A DNA stretch of 64,000 bases, taken from positions 52,207 to 116,206 of the IMG/VR virus record IMGVR_UViG_3300036834_000189; one strand, 5' to 3'. The notes under the pieces were generated by a model. The model was not told where the DNA came from. It did not search any database and saw only the letters and a program-made list of their open reading frames with translations. Position 1 is the first letter of the stretch. Each line of letters begins with the position of its first letter. A program made the translations under genes and the position numbers. The stretch is from a virus. Shown piece by piece: positions 15,897 through 24,171 of this stretch.

Positions 15897-16103
15897 CTAG
15901 CGCGCCCCGTAGTGCAGTCGAATGCCGCGCGCGATCGCCGATTGGGTCGCGGCGTTCCATTGGTAGGCGCGGGCGTCCTGGACCATGTTGCGCATCGCGT
16001 CGTGCAGGCCTTCGTTGCCGAGCGTGCCGAGGAAGTTCTCGACGGCGATCTTGCGGACGCCTTTGCGGGTCGCGAGCTGCTCGATTTGTTCACTAGTGAT
16101 CAT
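15897..16103 (-). CDS. Conserved small phage protein (68 aa)
   Basis: EQIEQLATRKGVRKIAVENFLGTLGNE followed by RAYQWNAATQSAIARGIRL is a helical mini-family often seen in phage accessory regions. A good SD (GGAGAGAACCG, shared with the next upstream gene) precedes the start. Function unknown. Confidence 0.7.
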   Translation of the reverse strand: MITSEQIEQLATRKGVRKIAVENFLGTLGNEGLHDAMRNMVQDARAYQWNAATQSAIARGIRLHYGAR

Positions 16104-16130
16104 CGGTTCTCTCCGTGGATCAAGAGGGGA

Positions 16131-16364
16131 TTAATAAAAGCACACGCCTTTGTCCCCGATGCTGACCGTGAGACCGCGCAGCGCCGCTTCCTGGTCGATG
16201 CCCTGCGTCGCAACGGTATCGCACCCTGCCGGCCAACGATCGATGAACCGGATGTAGATCCCGTCCCGCTCCTTACCCTCGACCCATACGGTCATGGGTT
16301 CGTGCCGAATATTGCGGGCAGTCAGCCAGAAGTCGAAGCTGCTCAACCTGGTGGGCGTCGTCAT
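16131..16364 (-). CDS. Small hypothetical protein, first gene of minus operon A (77 aa)
   Basis: Beta-rich 77-residue product (MTVWVEGKERDGIYIRF..., ending KGVCFY). It is the promoter-proximal gene: its leader contains an SD (GGAGAG, 5 nt before ATG) and the repeated promoter/stem-loop cassette at 16384-16438. Unknown function. Confidence 0.65.
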   Translation of the reverse strand: MTTPTRLSSFDFWLTARNIRHEPMTVWVEGKERDGIYIRFIDRWPAGCDTVATQGIDQEAALRGLTVSIGDKGVCFY

Positions 16365-16383
16365 CGGTTCTCTCCGGTCGGTG

Positions 16384-16438
16384 GTGGGGCTCGATTGCCC
16401 TACCCCTGCTTATATAGCGTGATTGACGAAAAAGTCAA
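16384..16438 (-). promoter_or_regulatory. Minus-strand promoter plus 5' stem-loop (cassette A)
   Basis: On the minus strand: -35 TTGACT (complement of 16433-16438), then TATATAAG (complement of 16409-16416; 16-18 nt spacing), then a stem-loop GTAGGGC-AATCGA-GCCCCAC (16384-16403) with one A.C mismatch, starting at about the expected +1. The same arrangement recurs at 31652-31707, 34327-34380, 34717-34771 and 35850-35901. It drives the operon from 16364 down to 14427. Confidence 0.75.
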
Positions 16439-16446
16439 GCACTAAA

Positions 16447-19400
16447 ATGAGCGACACCAAAATCACCAATCTGCAGGAAGTCGCACGGACCGAGAAGCCG
16501 ATCTCGCGGATTCTCGACAGCGTCGTGGAGCACAGCGCGCGCAAGCCGCAGCCGTTCTCGGCGTACGACTTTGATCGTCTCAACCGGCTCTTTCCGCCGG
16601 TTGTCGAGAAGGCGGTACGCGACGCCGGCATCCCGACTCTGGCGCAAGACCAGACGGTCATGGGCACGTATGGCTGGGCGGCGCAGGATGTCATCTACTC
16701 GGCGTTCGCCGAGGGCGTGGTCTTCCTCGGCTACAGCTATCTCGCGACCTTGGCGCAGCGCGCCGAGTACCGCGTCGTCACCGAGACGATCGCGGGCGAG
16801 ATGACCCGCGAATGGATCGAACTCAAAGCCGCCAGCGGCGACGACAGCAAGCACGACCGGATCAAGGCGATCGAGGACCGGCTCGACGCGCTCGACGCCC
16901 GCAACTGCTTTCGCAAATGCGCCGAGAGCGACGGGTTCTTCGGCCGCGGGCATCTGTACCTCGACACCGGGATGACCGACGATTCCGAGGAACTGCTCAG
17001 CGATCTCGGCAGCGGCCGGTCGGTGATGAGCCAGACCAAGATCGGCCCCGACAAGAACCAGAAGCTGATCGGACTGCAGCCGGTCGAGGCGACCTGGGCG
17101 TACCCGACGCATTACGAGTCGGTGGACCCGCTCAAGCGCGATTGGTACAGCCCGACGACCTGGTACATCATGAGCCGCGAAATCCACAAATCGCGATTAT
17201 TGACATTTGTCAGCCGTGAAGTCCCCGACATCCTCAAGCCCGCCTACGCGTTTGGCGGATTGTCAATGTCGCAAATGCTCAAGCCCTACGTAGACAATTG
17301 GTTGAGGACCCGCCAGTCAGTCTCTGATCTGATCCAGAATTTCAGCCACAACGTGCTGCACACCAACATGGACGCCACGACCGCGGTCGGCGGCGACAAC
17401 ATGTTCGCCCGCGTGGCGCTGTTCAACAACATCAAGAACAACCAGGGCACCATCCTGGTCGACAAGGACGCCGAGGACTGGAGCAATGTCAGCGTGCCGC
17501 TCGGCGGGCTCGATCACCTGCAGGCGCAGGCGCAGGAGCACATGGCGGCGATCGCCCGCATCCCGCTGGTCAAACTGCTCGGCATCCAGCCGGCCGGTCT
17601 CAACGCCTCGTCGGAGGGCGAGCTGATCTCGTTCGAGGACTGGATCGCCGCGTTGCAGGAACTGCTGTTCCGCAAGCCGCTGACCTCGGTCATCGACTTT
17701 GTCCAGTTGTCGATGTGGGGCTTTATCGACCACGACATCACGTTCGACTTCGTGCCGCTGCGCCAGCTCAAGCCGCAAGAGCAGGCAGAATTGAGTTCGA
17801 CGGTCGCGCAGACCCGTGAACTCTACATGAACATGGGCGCGGTCGACGGCCAAGAGGTCCGTGAGGCGCTGGCGCAGGACGACGATGCGCCGTTCGCCGG
17901 TCTCGATTTGTCGCAGCCGCTGCCGCAGCCGCCGATGCCGCCGGGTGGAATGGGGGGACCCGGCGGCCCGGGTGGTCCTCCAGGCGGCGCGAAGCCCAAT
18001 GGCGCGGGCGGCCCGCCGATGCAGCCGCCGATGGGGGATACAAGGTCGCCCGCGCTGCCGTTTCCGACCGGTGCGCGCGATGTTGGGATAGCACGCGGGT
18101 TCGCGCACGACGCCGCGCTGCTGTCGCATGCGAGTGTCGCGTTCGAGCACCCGGCGCAAGGGGTCGACCACTGTGCGCAGTGCGGGCATTACCTCGGCGT
18201 CGACGACTGCGAGCTGGTGCGCCCGCCGGTCAAGCCGGCGGATTGGTGCGACCGGTTCACCGATGCCGAGGTCGAGGACGATGTCGAGGACGACGACTTC
18301 GCCGAGGACGCCGACTGGGATCCGCAGGAGCATCCGCAAAGCGCGAAGACCGGCCAGTTTATCGCGAAGGGCACCAGTGAAGGCGGTGGCGCGATCCCGG
18401 AGCCGCCGCAGATCCAGTCGCAGCACGCCGCGAACATCGGCAAGCAGAAGCACCTGGACGCATTGCACGCGCACGCCAAGGCGGGCGACTGGAGCAAGGT
18501 CGCGGCGTACCCGACACCGGGCACCAACACCTACGCGAAGAAGGTCCAGAAGTACAAGGCCGACCTGCTGAAGCTCGCGCCCAAAGGCGAGGGCGCGCCC
18601 AAAAGCGAGGAAGAAGCCGAAGCTTATAAACCCGAAGTGCCGGATTTTTACAAAAAGGATCTCGGCAAGCAGGGGTTCGGGTTTATGGGTGAGGGGTCGG
18701 GCGGCAGTCAGCTGTTCCAGGAACCAGCGACCCAGATTTCTGTGAAGGTCGAGCCCCCGGCGGCAGAGTCGGGCAACGCGACATGGTCGATCTTCGATAA
18801 AGCAGGCAAGGTAATCCAGGAGGGCGAGGCCGCTGGGCATCTGGAGTTCGCGGTTAAAAAGCACCTCGCCGCCGCCAAATCCGCTGGGCCGTCGCCCGAG
18901 CCCGCAGCCGCGCCTGAAGCCGCCAAAGTCACCTCCATGGAGGTGACCAAAACAGCCCAAGGCATGGGGTTTGAGGTAGCCGGTTACGGTGAAATGGTCA
19001 ACCCGGCCACCGGTCATGTTCTCAAGGTGGACCCCGGCGGTAAATGGACGATCAAGGAGAAGAACGGCGATCTCGAAGCAAAGGGCGACAGCTTTGCAGA
19101 ACTGAAGAGTGCCCTTGAATTTGGTGCGGTAAACGGTCCTGTCACTTGGGGATCACCAAAACTTGAAGCCGAAACCGAGGCTGCGACTAAAGAAGCCGCG
19201 TCCGTGGTCAAGCCCAAGGGCGCCAGCAAGATTTACTCGCACGAGACCGCCACGAAATGGGCCGCCGACCCGAAAGCCGTCTCCGAGCCCGCGCTTCGCT
19301 ACTCGAATGGCGACGCCACAAACGAGACCGAGACCTTGGTCATCGGTACCGGCGCCAAAAACCAGGGCAAGTGGCAGATCTGGAAGAAGGGCGAGGGGGT

Positions 19401-21318
19401 TGTCGCCAAGGGTTCTGGTCAGGACGAGCTGAACGCCGCGTTCGAGGAGTTGCACCCGCGCGGGCCGGGCGGCAAGTTCGCCAAGAAGTCCAGCGAGGTC
19501 GAGCACTGGACCGCCAGCAGCCCGATGCCGGACGAGCTGAACGGTGTCGCGTTCAAGCCGTTCAACGCGCCCACCACTACCGCGGGCTGGAACAAGGTCG
19601 CCGGGCAGAAGCCCGATCTCGTCGAGCCGGATATAGAGGTTCCTCCCGGCAAGCATGTGAGCGCCGGGCTATTGATCCAGGAACCGGATGGTCGCGTGTG
19701 GCTGGTCAAGCCGAAGGGTGGTTATGGCGATTACAACTACACATACCCGAAGGGGACGCAGGACCCGGGACTGTCGTTGCAGGCGACCGCGATCAAGGAA
19801 GCGTTCGAGGAGTCGGGTCTGCACGGCGAGATCACCGGGCTGGCGGGTGACTACCTCGGCGAGACCAGCATCACGCGGTATTATCTCGCCAAGCGGATCG
19901 GCGGCTCGCCGACCCAGTTCGAAAAGGAGAGCGAAGGCGTCAGTCTGGTCCCGCCCGAGAAGCTGCACGACTTCCTGAACAAGGAGCGCGACCGGAATAT
20001 TGCGACCAACCACTTCATCGCGCCGCCCAAGCCGGTCATCGGCAAGACGGTCGATACCGGCGCGATGAAAAAGGTCGGCGGGAAACTCGGCAGCAACCCC
20101 GGAGCGCAGTACGAGGACGACGAGGGCAACAAGTATTACGCCAAGTTCCTCAAGTCGCCCGATCACGCCAAGAACGAGTTGCTGGCTGCCGCGCTCTACA
20201 ATGCGGTGGGCTCGCCGACCCTCAACTATCACCCCGACAAAGACCCCAAGAATGTCGTCACCGACTGGCAGGAGCCCGACAAGAAAGGCGGCGTGAAGAA
20301 TTTCACCCCGGACGAGAAGCGCGAGGCGCAGAAGCATTTCGCAACGCATGCGTGGCTGGCGAACTGGGATGCCGCTGGTTTGGGCGGCGACAATCAGCAG
20401 ATCATCGGCGGCAAGCCGATGACCGTCGATGTCGGCGGTGCATTACTCTACCGCGCGCAGGGCGATTCCAAAGGGTCGGCGTTCAACACCGCGGCGAGCG
20501 AGTGGGAGACGATGCGCGACGCCAAGACCAACAAGGATTCGGCGGATCTGTTTGGCGGCATGACGCCCGCGATGCTGAAAAACTCGGCCGACCGGCTGGG
20601 ACAGATCACCGATTCGCAGATCCGCAACCTGGTCGACGTGCACGGGCCGGGCTCGACAGTCGAGAAATCGGCGCTCGCCGCGATGCTGATCAAGCGCAAG
20701 GAGAACATCCTGGCCAAGGCGGTCCCGCCCGCGCCGCCAAAGCCCGCCGAGCCGCAGCATCATCCCACCGGTTATGCGCTGCCGACCACGAATTCTCCCG
20801 GCGCCGCGATGCCGGCGCTGAACGACGCGGCGCCGCCGACGGCATCGGGGGTGCAGCGCACCGCGATCAAGAATTACACCGATCACCATTACCGTGAGAT
20901 CAACCAGCAGCTGCGCTATGGACTGGTCAGCGAGCACGGCCAATACGGCAAGACCATCTCTCAGCTGACCGACTGGCTCGACAAGGCGGACTTCCCCGAG
21001 GACCGCGTCTTGACCCGCGGCGTCGATGGTTCATACGCCGAATTTCTCAAGGGGCTGCACATCGGCTCCGAGTTTCGCGATGTCGGGTTTGTATCGATGA
21101 GCGTCAAGAAAGACCCGCCGATGGGGTCTCATACGATCATGGAAGTGCGGGTGCCCAAGGGTTCGAAAGCCGCCTCGGCGCATCATATCAGCGATCACCA
21201 TACCGAGTACGAAGTCATCGGCCAGCGCGGCAGCTACCTGCGTCTGGTTGGCAAGATGCCGAATGGCCGATTGATTGTTGACTTGTTGCCGCCAACATAT
21301 GAACCGAAGAAGAAGTGA
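16447..21318 (+). CDS. Portal protein fused to NUDIX-like, HipA-like kinase and ADP-ribosyltransferase domains
   Basis: 1623 residues from ATG 16447; no clear SD. Residues about 1-480 are a DUF1073-type portal. A Gly/Pro linker follows, then a four-Cys motif (C576-x2-C-x8-C-x12-C) seen in phage portal/morphogenesis tails. Three copies of a strand-rich module end in W-x-I (WSIFDKAGK, WTIKEKNGD, WQIWKKGEG; about 750-1010). A NUDIX-like domain (about 1065-1190) has KEAFEESGL in the NUDIX box, but the first conserved Glu of that box is Leu. Residues about 1197-1425 match a HipA/PI-kinase-like fold (YYAKFL, LANWDAAGL, VDVGGALLYRAQG). The C-terminus (about 1475-1620) is an R-S-E ADP-ribosyltransferase: LTRGVD, FVSMS and TEYE. 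The portal forms the DNA channel; the appended enzymes could be virion-borne effectors. Confidence 0.85.
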   Translation: MSDTKITNLQEVARTEKPISRILDSVVEHSARKPQPFSAYDFDRLNRLFPPVVEKAVRDAGIPTLAQDQTVMGTYGWAAQDVIYSAFAEGVVFLGYSYLATLAQRAEYRVVTETIAGEMTREWIELKAASGDDSKHDRIKAIEDRLDALDARNCFRKCAESDGFFGRGHLYLDTGMTDDSEELLSDLGSGRSVMSQTKIGPDKNQKLIGLQPVEATWAYPTHYESVDPLKRDWYSPTTWYIMSREIHKSRLLTFVSREVPDILKPAYAFGGLSMSQMLKPYVDNWLRTRQSVSDLIQNFSHNVLHTNMDATTAVGGDNMFARVALFNNIKNNQGTILVDKDAEDWSNVSVPLGGLDHLQAQAQEHMAAIARIPLVKLLGIQPAGLNASSEGELISFEDWIAALQELLFRKPLTSVIDFVQLSMWGFIDHDITFDFVPLRQLKPQEQAELSSTVAQTRELYMNMGAVDGQEVREALAQDDDAPFAGLDLSQPLPQPPMPPGGMGGPGGPGGPPGGAKPNGAGGPPMQPPMGDTRSPALPFPTGARDVGIARGFAHDAALLSHASVAFEHPAQGVDHCAQCGHYLGVDDCELVRPPVKPADWCDRFTDAEVEDDVEDDDFAEDADWDPQEHPQSAKTGQFIAKGTSEGGGAIPEPPQIQSQHAANIGKQKHLDALHAHAKAGDWSKVAAYPTPGTNTYAKKVQKYKADLLKLAPKGEGAPKSEEEAEAYKPEVPDFYKKDLGKQGFGFMGEGSGGSQLFQEPATQISVKVEPPAAESGNATWSIFDKAGKVIQEGEAAGHLEFAVKKHLAAAKSAGPSPEPAAAPEAAKVTSMEVTKTAQGMGFEVAGYGEMVNPATGHVLKVDPGGKWTIKEKNGDLEAKGDSFAELKSALEFGAVNGPVTWGSPKLEAETEAATKEAASVVKPKGASKIYSHETATKWAADPKAVSEPALRYSNGDATNETETLVIGTGAKNQGKWQIWKKGEGVVAKGSGQDELNAAFEELHPRGPGGKFAKKSSEVEHWTASSPMPDELNGVAFKPFNAPTTTAGWNKVAGQKPDLVEPDIEVPPGKHVSAGLLIQEPDGRVWLVKPKGGYGDYNYTYPKGTQDPGLSLQATAIKEAFEESGLHGEITGLAGDYLGETSITRYYLAKRIGGSPTQFEKESEGVSLVPPEKLHDFLNKERDRNIATNHFIAPPKPVIGKTVDTGAMKKVGGKLGSNPGAQYEDDEGNKYYAKFLKSPDHAKNELLAAALYNAVGSPTLNYHPDKDPKNVVTDWQEPDKKGGVKNFTPDEKREAQKHFATHAWLANWDAAGLGGDNQQIIGGKPMTVDVGGALLYRAQGDSKGSAFNTAASEWETMRDAKTNKDSADLFGGMTPAMLKNSADRLGQITDSQIRNLVDVHGPGSTVEKSALAAMLIKRKENILAKAVPPAPPKPAEPQHHPTGYALPTTNSPGAAMPALNDAAPPTASGVQRTAIKNYTDHHYREINQQLRYGLVSEHGQYGKTISQLTDWLDKADFPEDRVLTRGVDGSYAEFLKGLHIGSEFRDVGFVSMSVKKDPPMGSHTIMEVRVPKGSKAASAHHISDHHTEYEVIGQRGSYLRLVGKMPNGRLIVDLLPPTYEPKKK

Positions 21319-21329
21319 GGAGAACCGCG

Positions 21330-21512
21330 ATGAGCGACGACAAGCAAAGCGATCGTGACGACAAATTTACCTACAAGCAAGGCGACCTCGAATTGGTGTA
21401 CGAGCCGACAACCGGTCCAAAGGTCGGTGACACGATCGTCGACCTGTCGCAGCCGGGCGAAGGCGCAGGCGAGGAATCCGAGGAAGCCGAGGAATCCGAA
21501 GAGTCGGAGTAA
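21330..21512 (+). CDS. Small acidic protein (60 aa)
   Basis: ATG 21330 after GAGGAGAAC. The 60-residue product has a strand region (LELVYEPTTGPKVGDTIVDL) and a tail of Glu/Ser repeats (EESEEAEESEESE). Sits just behind the portal fusion; perhaps a head-assembly accessory or an anti-aggregation peptide, not assigned. Confidence 0.6.
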   Translation: MSDDKQSDRDDKFTYKQGDLELVYEPTTGPKVGDTIVDLSQPGEGAGEESEEAEESEESE

Positions 21513-21529
21513 GCAGGAGGATCACGAAA

Positions 21530-21769
21530 ATGTCGGATCTCGACAAATTGTGGGTGATGTTTCATCGCTACGAACCGATGCTTGCCGAGCAGTACGCCGC
21601 GTGGCTGGCGCAGCAAACGCCGCCCGCCGAGCCGGCGTCCGAGGAAGCCGAGCCGGCGCCCGATGAAGAGCCGGGCGGCGAAGAGCCGGGAACCGGGCAT
21701 CTCACCCGGCCTACCGGCGACCCGCGGACCACGACTCGACACACCACGACGACCACGACTCGCACGTGA
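21530..21769 (+). CDS. Small head-region protein with acidic and Thr-rich tail (79 aa)
   Basis: Strong SD (AGGAGGA). N-terminal 27 residues form a helix (LDKLWVMFHRYEPMLAEQYAAWLAQ), then a Pro/Glu-rich acidic segment, and finally a basic Thr/Arg tail (TTTRHTTTTTTRT). No family recognised. Translationally near the next head gene. Confidence 0.6.
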   Translation: MSDLDKLWVMFHRYEPMLAEQYAAWLAQQTPPAEPASEEAEPAPDEEPGGEEPGTGHLTRPTGDPRTTTRHTTTTTTRT

Positions 21770-21779
21770 TGGCGAAACG

Positions 21780-23042
21780 ATGCCCGCCGATCAGAACGGT
21801 GCGCAGTTCCTCGGGCAGTTGAAGACCGCCGTCCGCGGACTTCTGGCGTGGCTGAGCGAGGAAGCGGACGAGCCCGAGCACCCGTCAGCACAAGCCGGGA
21901 TGATGCCCAGGGGGCGTCTGCCTAGCCCTGGGGGCGGTGCCGGGGGCGATGCCGGGGGCGATGCCGGCAGCCCGACTACGGCGAGCCCAGCCGGCCCGCA
22001 GGGCACCACGGGGGGTGGTGTAAAGGGCGGCGGCACCAAGGACACCTCGCTCAACGCACCAGCCTCGCTCGAAGCGGGATCGTTCCGCGAGCCGCACCTG
22101 ACCGAAGCCGGCAACCCGCGTGTGCCGCTGCAGGACTGCGGCGACGCGACAAACAATGGCGGTTGGGGCTCGCCGCCGATCAAGCCGCGTCCCTCGGTCG
22201 ACGCGCGCAGCGGCGGGCGTACCGGCTGGCGTTCACCGTCGTTTGATCTGGCGCCGTCTCAGTCTCGGTTTACGGCTCCAGGACGGCGGAACAATGTCGC
22301 GACCGATCCGCCGGTCTCGGAGGCGCAGCGCCGCGCGATGGGTGCGGCGAAGAGCGGGCGGTCCAATCTCGGGATCCCGCAATCGGTTGGCAAGGAGTTC
22401 ATCGAGGCCGACCCCGGCGGCAAATTGCCGGCGACCACTGACCAGCGCGGCGCGATCTCGACCGATCCGATCCACGCGCAAGCATTGCGCAGCGCCCCGG
22501 TGAGCAGCCAGGTGCTCAACCCGCCGGTGGCGACACCGCGCGCCGCTGATCAGCCCGAGCTGCGCGAGGCGCACCAGGGGTCGACGGTCGACCCGGCCAA
22601 AGCCTACCATCTGAACCAGTTCAAGCAGAAAGAGCACCTATACAATTCGATGAAGGGTCAGCAGGTGCCGACGGTGTTTGCCGACAAGCATTTGAAGGAT
22701 CTCGACAACCTGCAAAAACAAATGCTGGAGCATGCGCAGCACGGCGGGTTCGCGCACGGCCAGCAGTCGCCGGGGGCCGAGGGCGACCATGGGATGACCG
22801 GCACGGCGGGAACCGCCAACTGGCAGTCGCCGATGTTCCCGTCGACTGACGCCGGCACTCCCGAGGGTGCGCGCAAAGCGGCGCAGACCCGCGCCGGTGG
22901 TGCCGGTGGTGCAGCTCTGCGCTCGCAGATGGGGAAGGGGCCATCTCCCCTAAAGCCGTATAAGCCTAGCGGTGCCGAGTCGCGAGCCAAAAGGCGCGAA
23001 GCCGGATCGCCGTACCGCCCGCCGACTGGTGGTTGGTCGTAA
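21780..23042 (+). CDS. Low-complexity head-region protein (420 aa)
   Basis: ATG 21780. An N-terminal helix (FLGQLKTAVRGLLAWLSEEADE) is followed by a long Gly/Pro/Ser-rich disordered region, two 'APASLEAG..FREPHL' type segments, a helical part near 22660-22740 and a basic tail. Near the end it carries STDAGTPEGARKAAQTRA, which recurs twice in the next protein. The composition suggests a scaffold-like or internal head protein. No enzymatic domain is visible. Confidence 0.6.
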   Translation: MPADQNGAQFLGQLKTAVRGLLAWLSEEADEPEHPSAQAGMMPRGRLPSPGGGAGGDAGGDAGSPTTASPAGPQGTTGGGVKGGGTKDTSLNAPASLEAGSFREPHLTEAGNPRVPLQDCGDATNNGGWGSPPIKPRPSVDARSGGRTGWRSPSFDLAPSQSRFTAPGRRNNVATDPPVSEAQRRAMGAAKSGRSNLGIPQSVGKEFIEADPGGKLPATTDQRGAISTDPIHAQALRSAPVSSQVLNPPVATPRAADQPELREAHQGSTVDPAKAYHLNQFKQKEHLYNSMKGQQVPTVFADKHLKDLDNLQKQMLEHAQHGGFAHGQQSPGAEGDHGMTGTAGTANWQSPMFPSTDAGTPEGARKAAQTRAGGAGGAALRSQMGKGPSPLKPYKPSGAESRAKRREAGSPYRPPTGGWS

Positions 23043-23055
23043 GAGGGTACTGAAC

Positions 23056-23946
23056 ATGTGGTCTTCACCGCGGTTCCCGGTCATGGCATTGGACGCCGTG
23101 AAACACGATCCGCATACCGGCCAATTCACCAGCGGTGGCGGTGGTGGTGCGCCCACTGGCAAGTTTACCGCATCCCATCTCGATCAGCTGCGCAGTCAGA
23201 TGAGCGGGATCAAGCGCATCGATCCGTCATCGCCGTCTTACAAAAAGATGACCGCGCATCTCGACTCATTGAACCCGGCGCAGTTGAAACAGATACACGA
23301 AGCCAAGATCCCGTTCTTGAGCAATCTGGCTCATAACCGAATCATCCGCGCCGCCAATAAGCCCCCAGCGACCGACGCCGGCACCAGCGAGGGCGCGCGC
23401 AAAGCCGCCGCGACTCGTGCGTCTGGGGGAGGCGGTGGTGATCCCAAAGCCGAGCACCGAACCGCTCACGCCTATCACAAGGCCCAGGGCATCGCCGGGA
23501 AAGAAGGTCATGGAGCCGCGGCGGCGCTGCATCAGCACGCGTTTCATATGCATACGAACATAAACCCGATGGTGCGCAGCAAGGCTGGAGAGGCGTCGCA
23601 AAAGGCTTGGGCAGCTTCTGAGAAGCTCGGTTACAAGCCCCCAGCGACCGACGCCGGCACTAGCGAAGGGGCGCGCAAAGCGGCTGCGACGCGCGCAGCA
23701 GGAGGCGCCGCTCCCGCCAAAAAAATAGCTGAATCTGGAGGCCAGAAGTGGATTTCCTCTGGTGGTGGGGCATATAAACCAATCGGTAAGTTTTCTGTTC
23801 ACAAATACGAAGAAAATAGTGAACCAAGTTTACATAATATGGTTCACCATACTAATAGTGAGCAGGAGGCTAATAAGAAAGCTAGTAATCTTTGGCAGAA
23901 GACTGGTATTCCACATATTACTAGACATACTCAATATTTACGATGA
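23056..23946 (+). CDS. GQF-tagged head-region protein with AT-rich C-terminal module (296 aa)
   Basis: From ATG 23056 the N-terminus reads WSSPRFPVMALDAVKHD, then HTGQFTSGGGGG, a tag shared with the protein at 37614. Two copies of PPATDAGTSEGARKAAATRA follow. The last 75 residues (from about 23720) include FSVHKYEENSEPS and EQEANKKASNLWQKTGIPH. The DNA of this part is strikingly AT-rich: 23821-23940 is about 34% G+C by count, against well over 60% around it. The C-terminal domain therefore looks recently acquired. Function unknown; likely virion or assembly associated. Confidence 0.65.
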   Translation: MWSSPRFPVMALDAVKHDPHTGQFTSGGGGGAPTGKFTASHLDQLRSQMSGIKRIDPSSPSYKKMTAHLDSLNPAQLKQIHEAKIPFLSNLAHNRIIRAANKPPATDAGTSEGARKAAATRASGGGGGDPKAEHRTAHAYHKAQGIAGKEGHGAAAALHQHAFHMHTNINPMVRSKAGEASQKAWAASEKLGYKPPATDAGTSEGARKAAATRAAGGAAPAKKIAESGGQKWISSGGGAYKPIGKFSVHKYEENSEPSLHNMVHHTNSEQEANKKASNLWQKTGIPHITRHTQYLR

Positions 23947-23990
23947 ATCCGGGGTAAGAAGCCCGACGACGCCGCGGTGAAGGCGCGTGT

Positions 23991-24164
23991 ATGAAGACGG
24001 TGTACCGGTGGGTCCGGATGCTCCTGGTCGACGCCGGTATGTGGTATTTGAGGTGGGTGGTGCCGCGCGATCAGCGGCTGGTGATCACAATCGATCCGGT
24101 TGAAGAGCCGGACTTCACCTGGCTGATCGACAAGCCAAAAACCAAGATCGATGAGGACGCTTAG
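23991..24164 (+). CDS. Small hypothetical protein (57 aa)
   Basis: ATG 23991. Basic, Trp-rich N-terminus ([23 protein letters not shown]) that could be a membrane-associated helix, and an acidic C-terminus. Overlaps the possible upstream start (24151) of the protease gene. The frame ends in TAG at 24162-24164. Unknown function. Confidence 0.45.
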   Translation: MKTVYRWVRMLLVDAGMWYLRWVVPRDQRLVITIDPVEEPDFTWLIDKPKTKIDEDA

Positions 24165-24171
24165 ATCCGGC

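Noticed and set aside
17317-19017. Long antisense frame within the portal fusion
   Set aside because: Opposite the clear portal and linker coding sequence, without known motifs or an SD.
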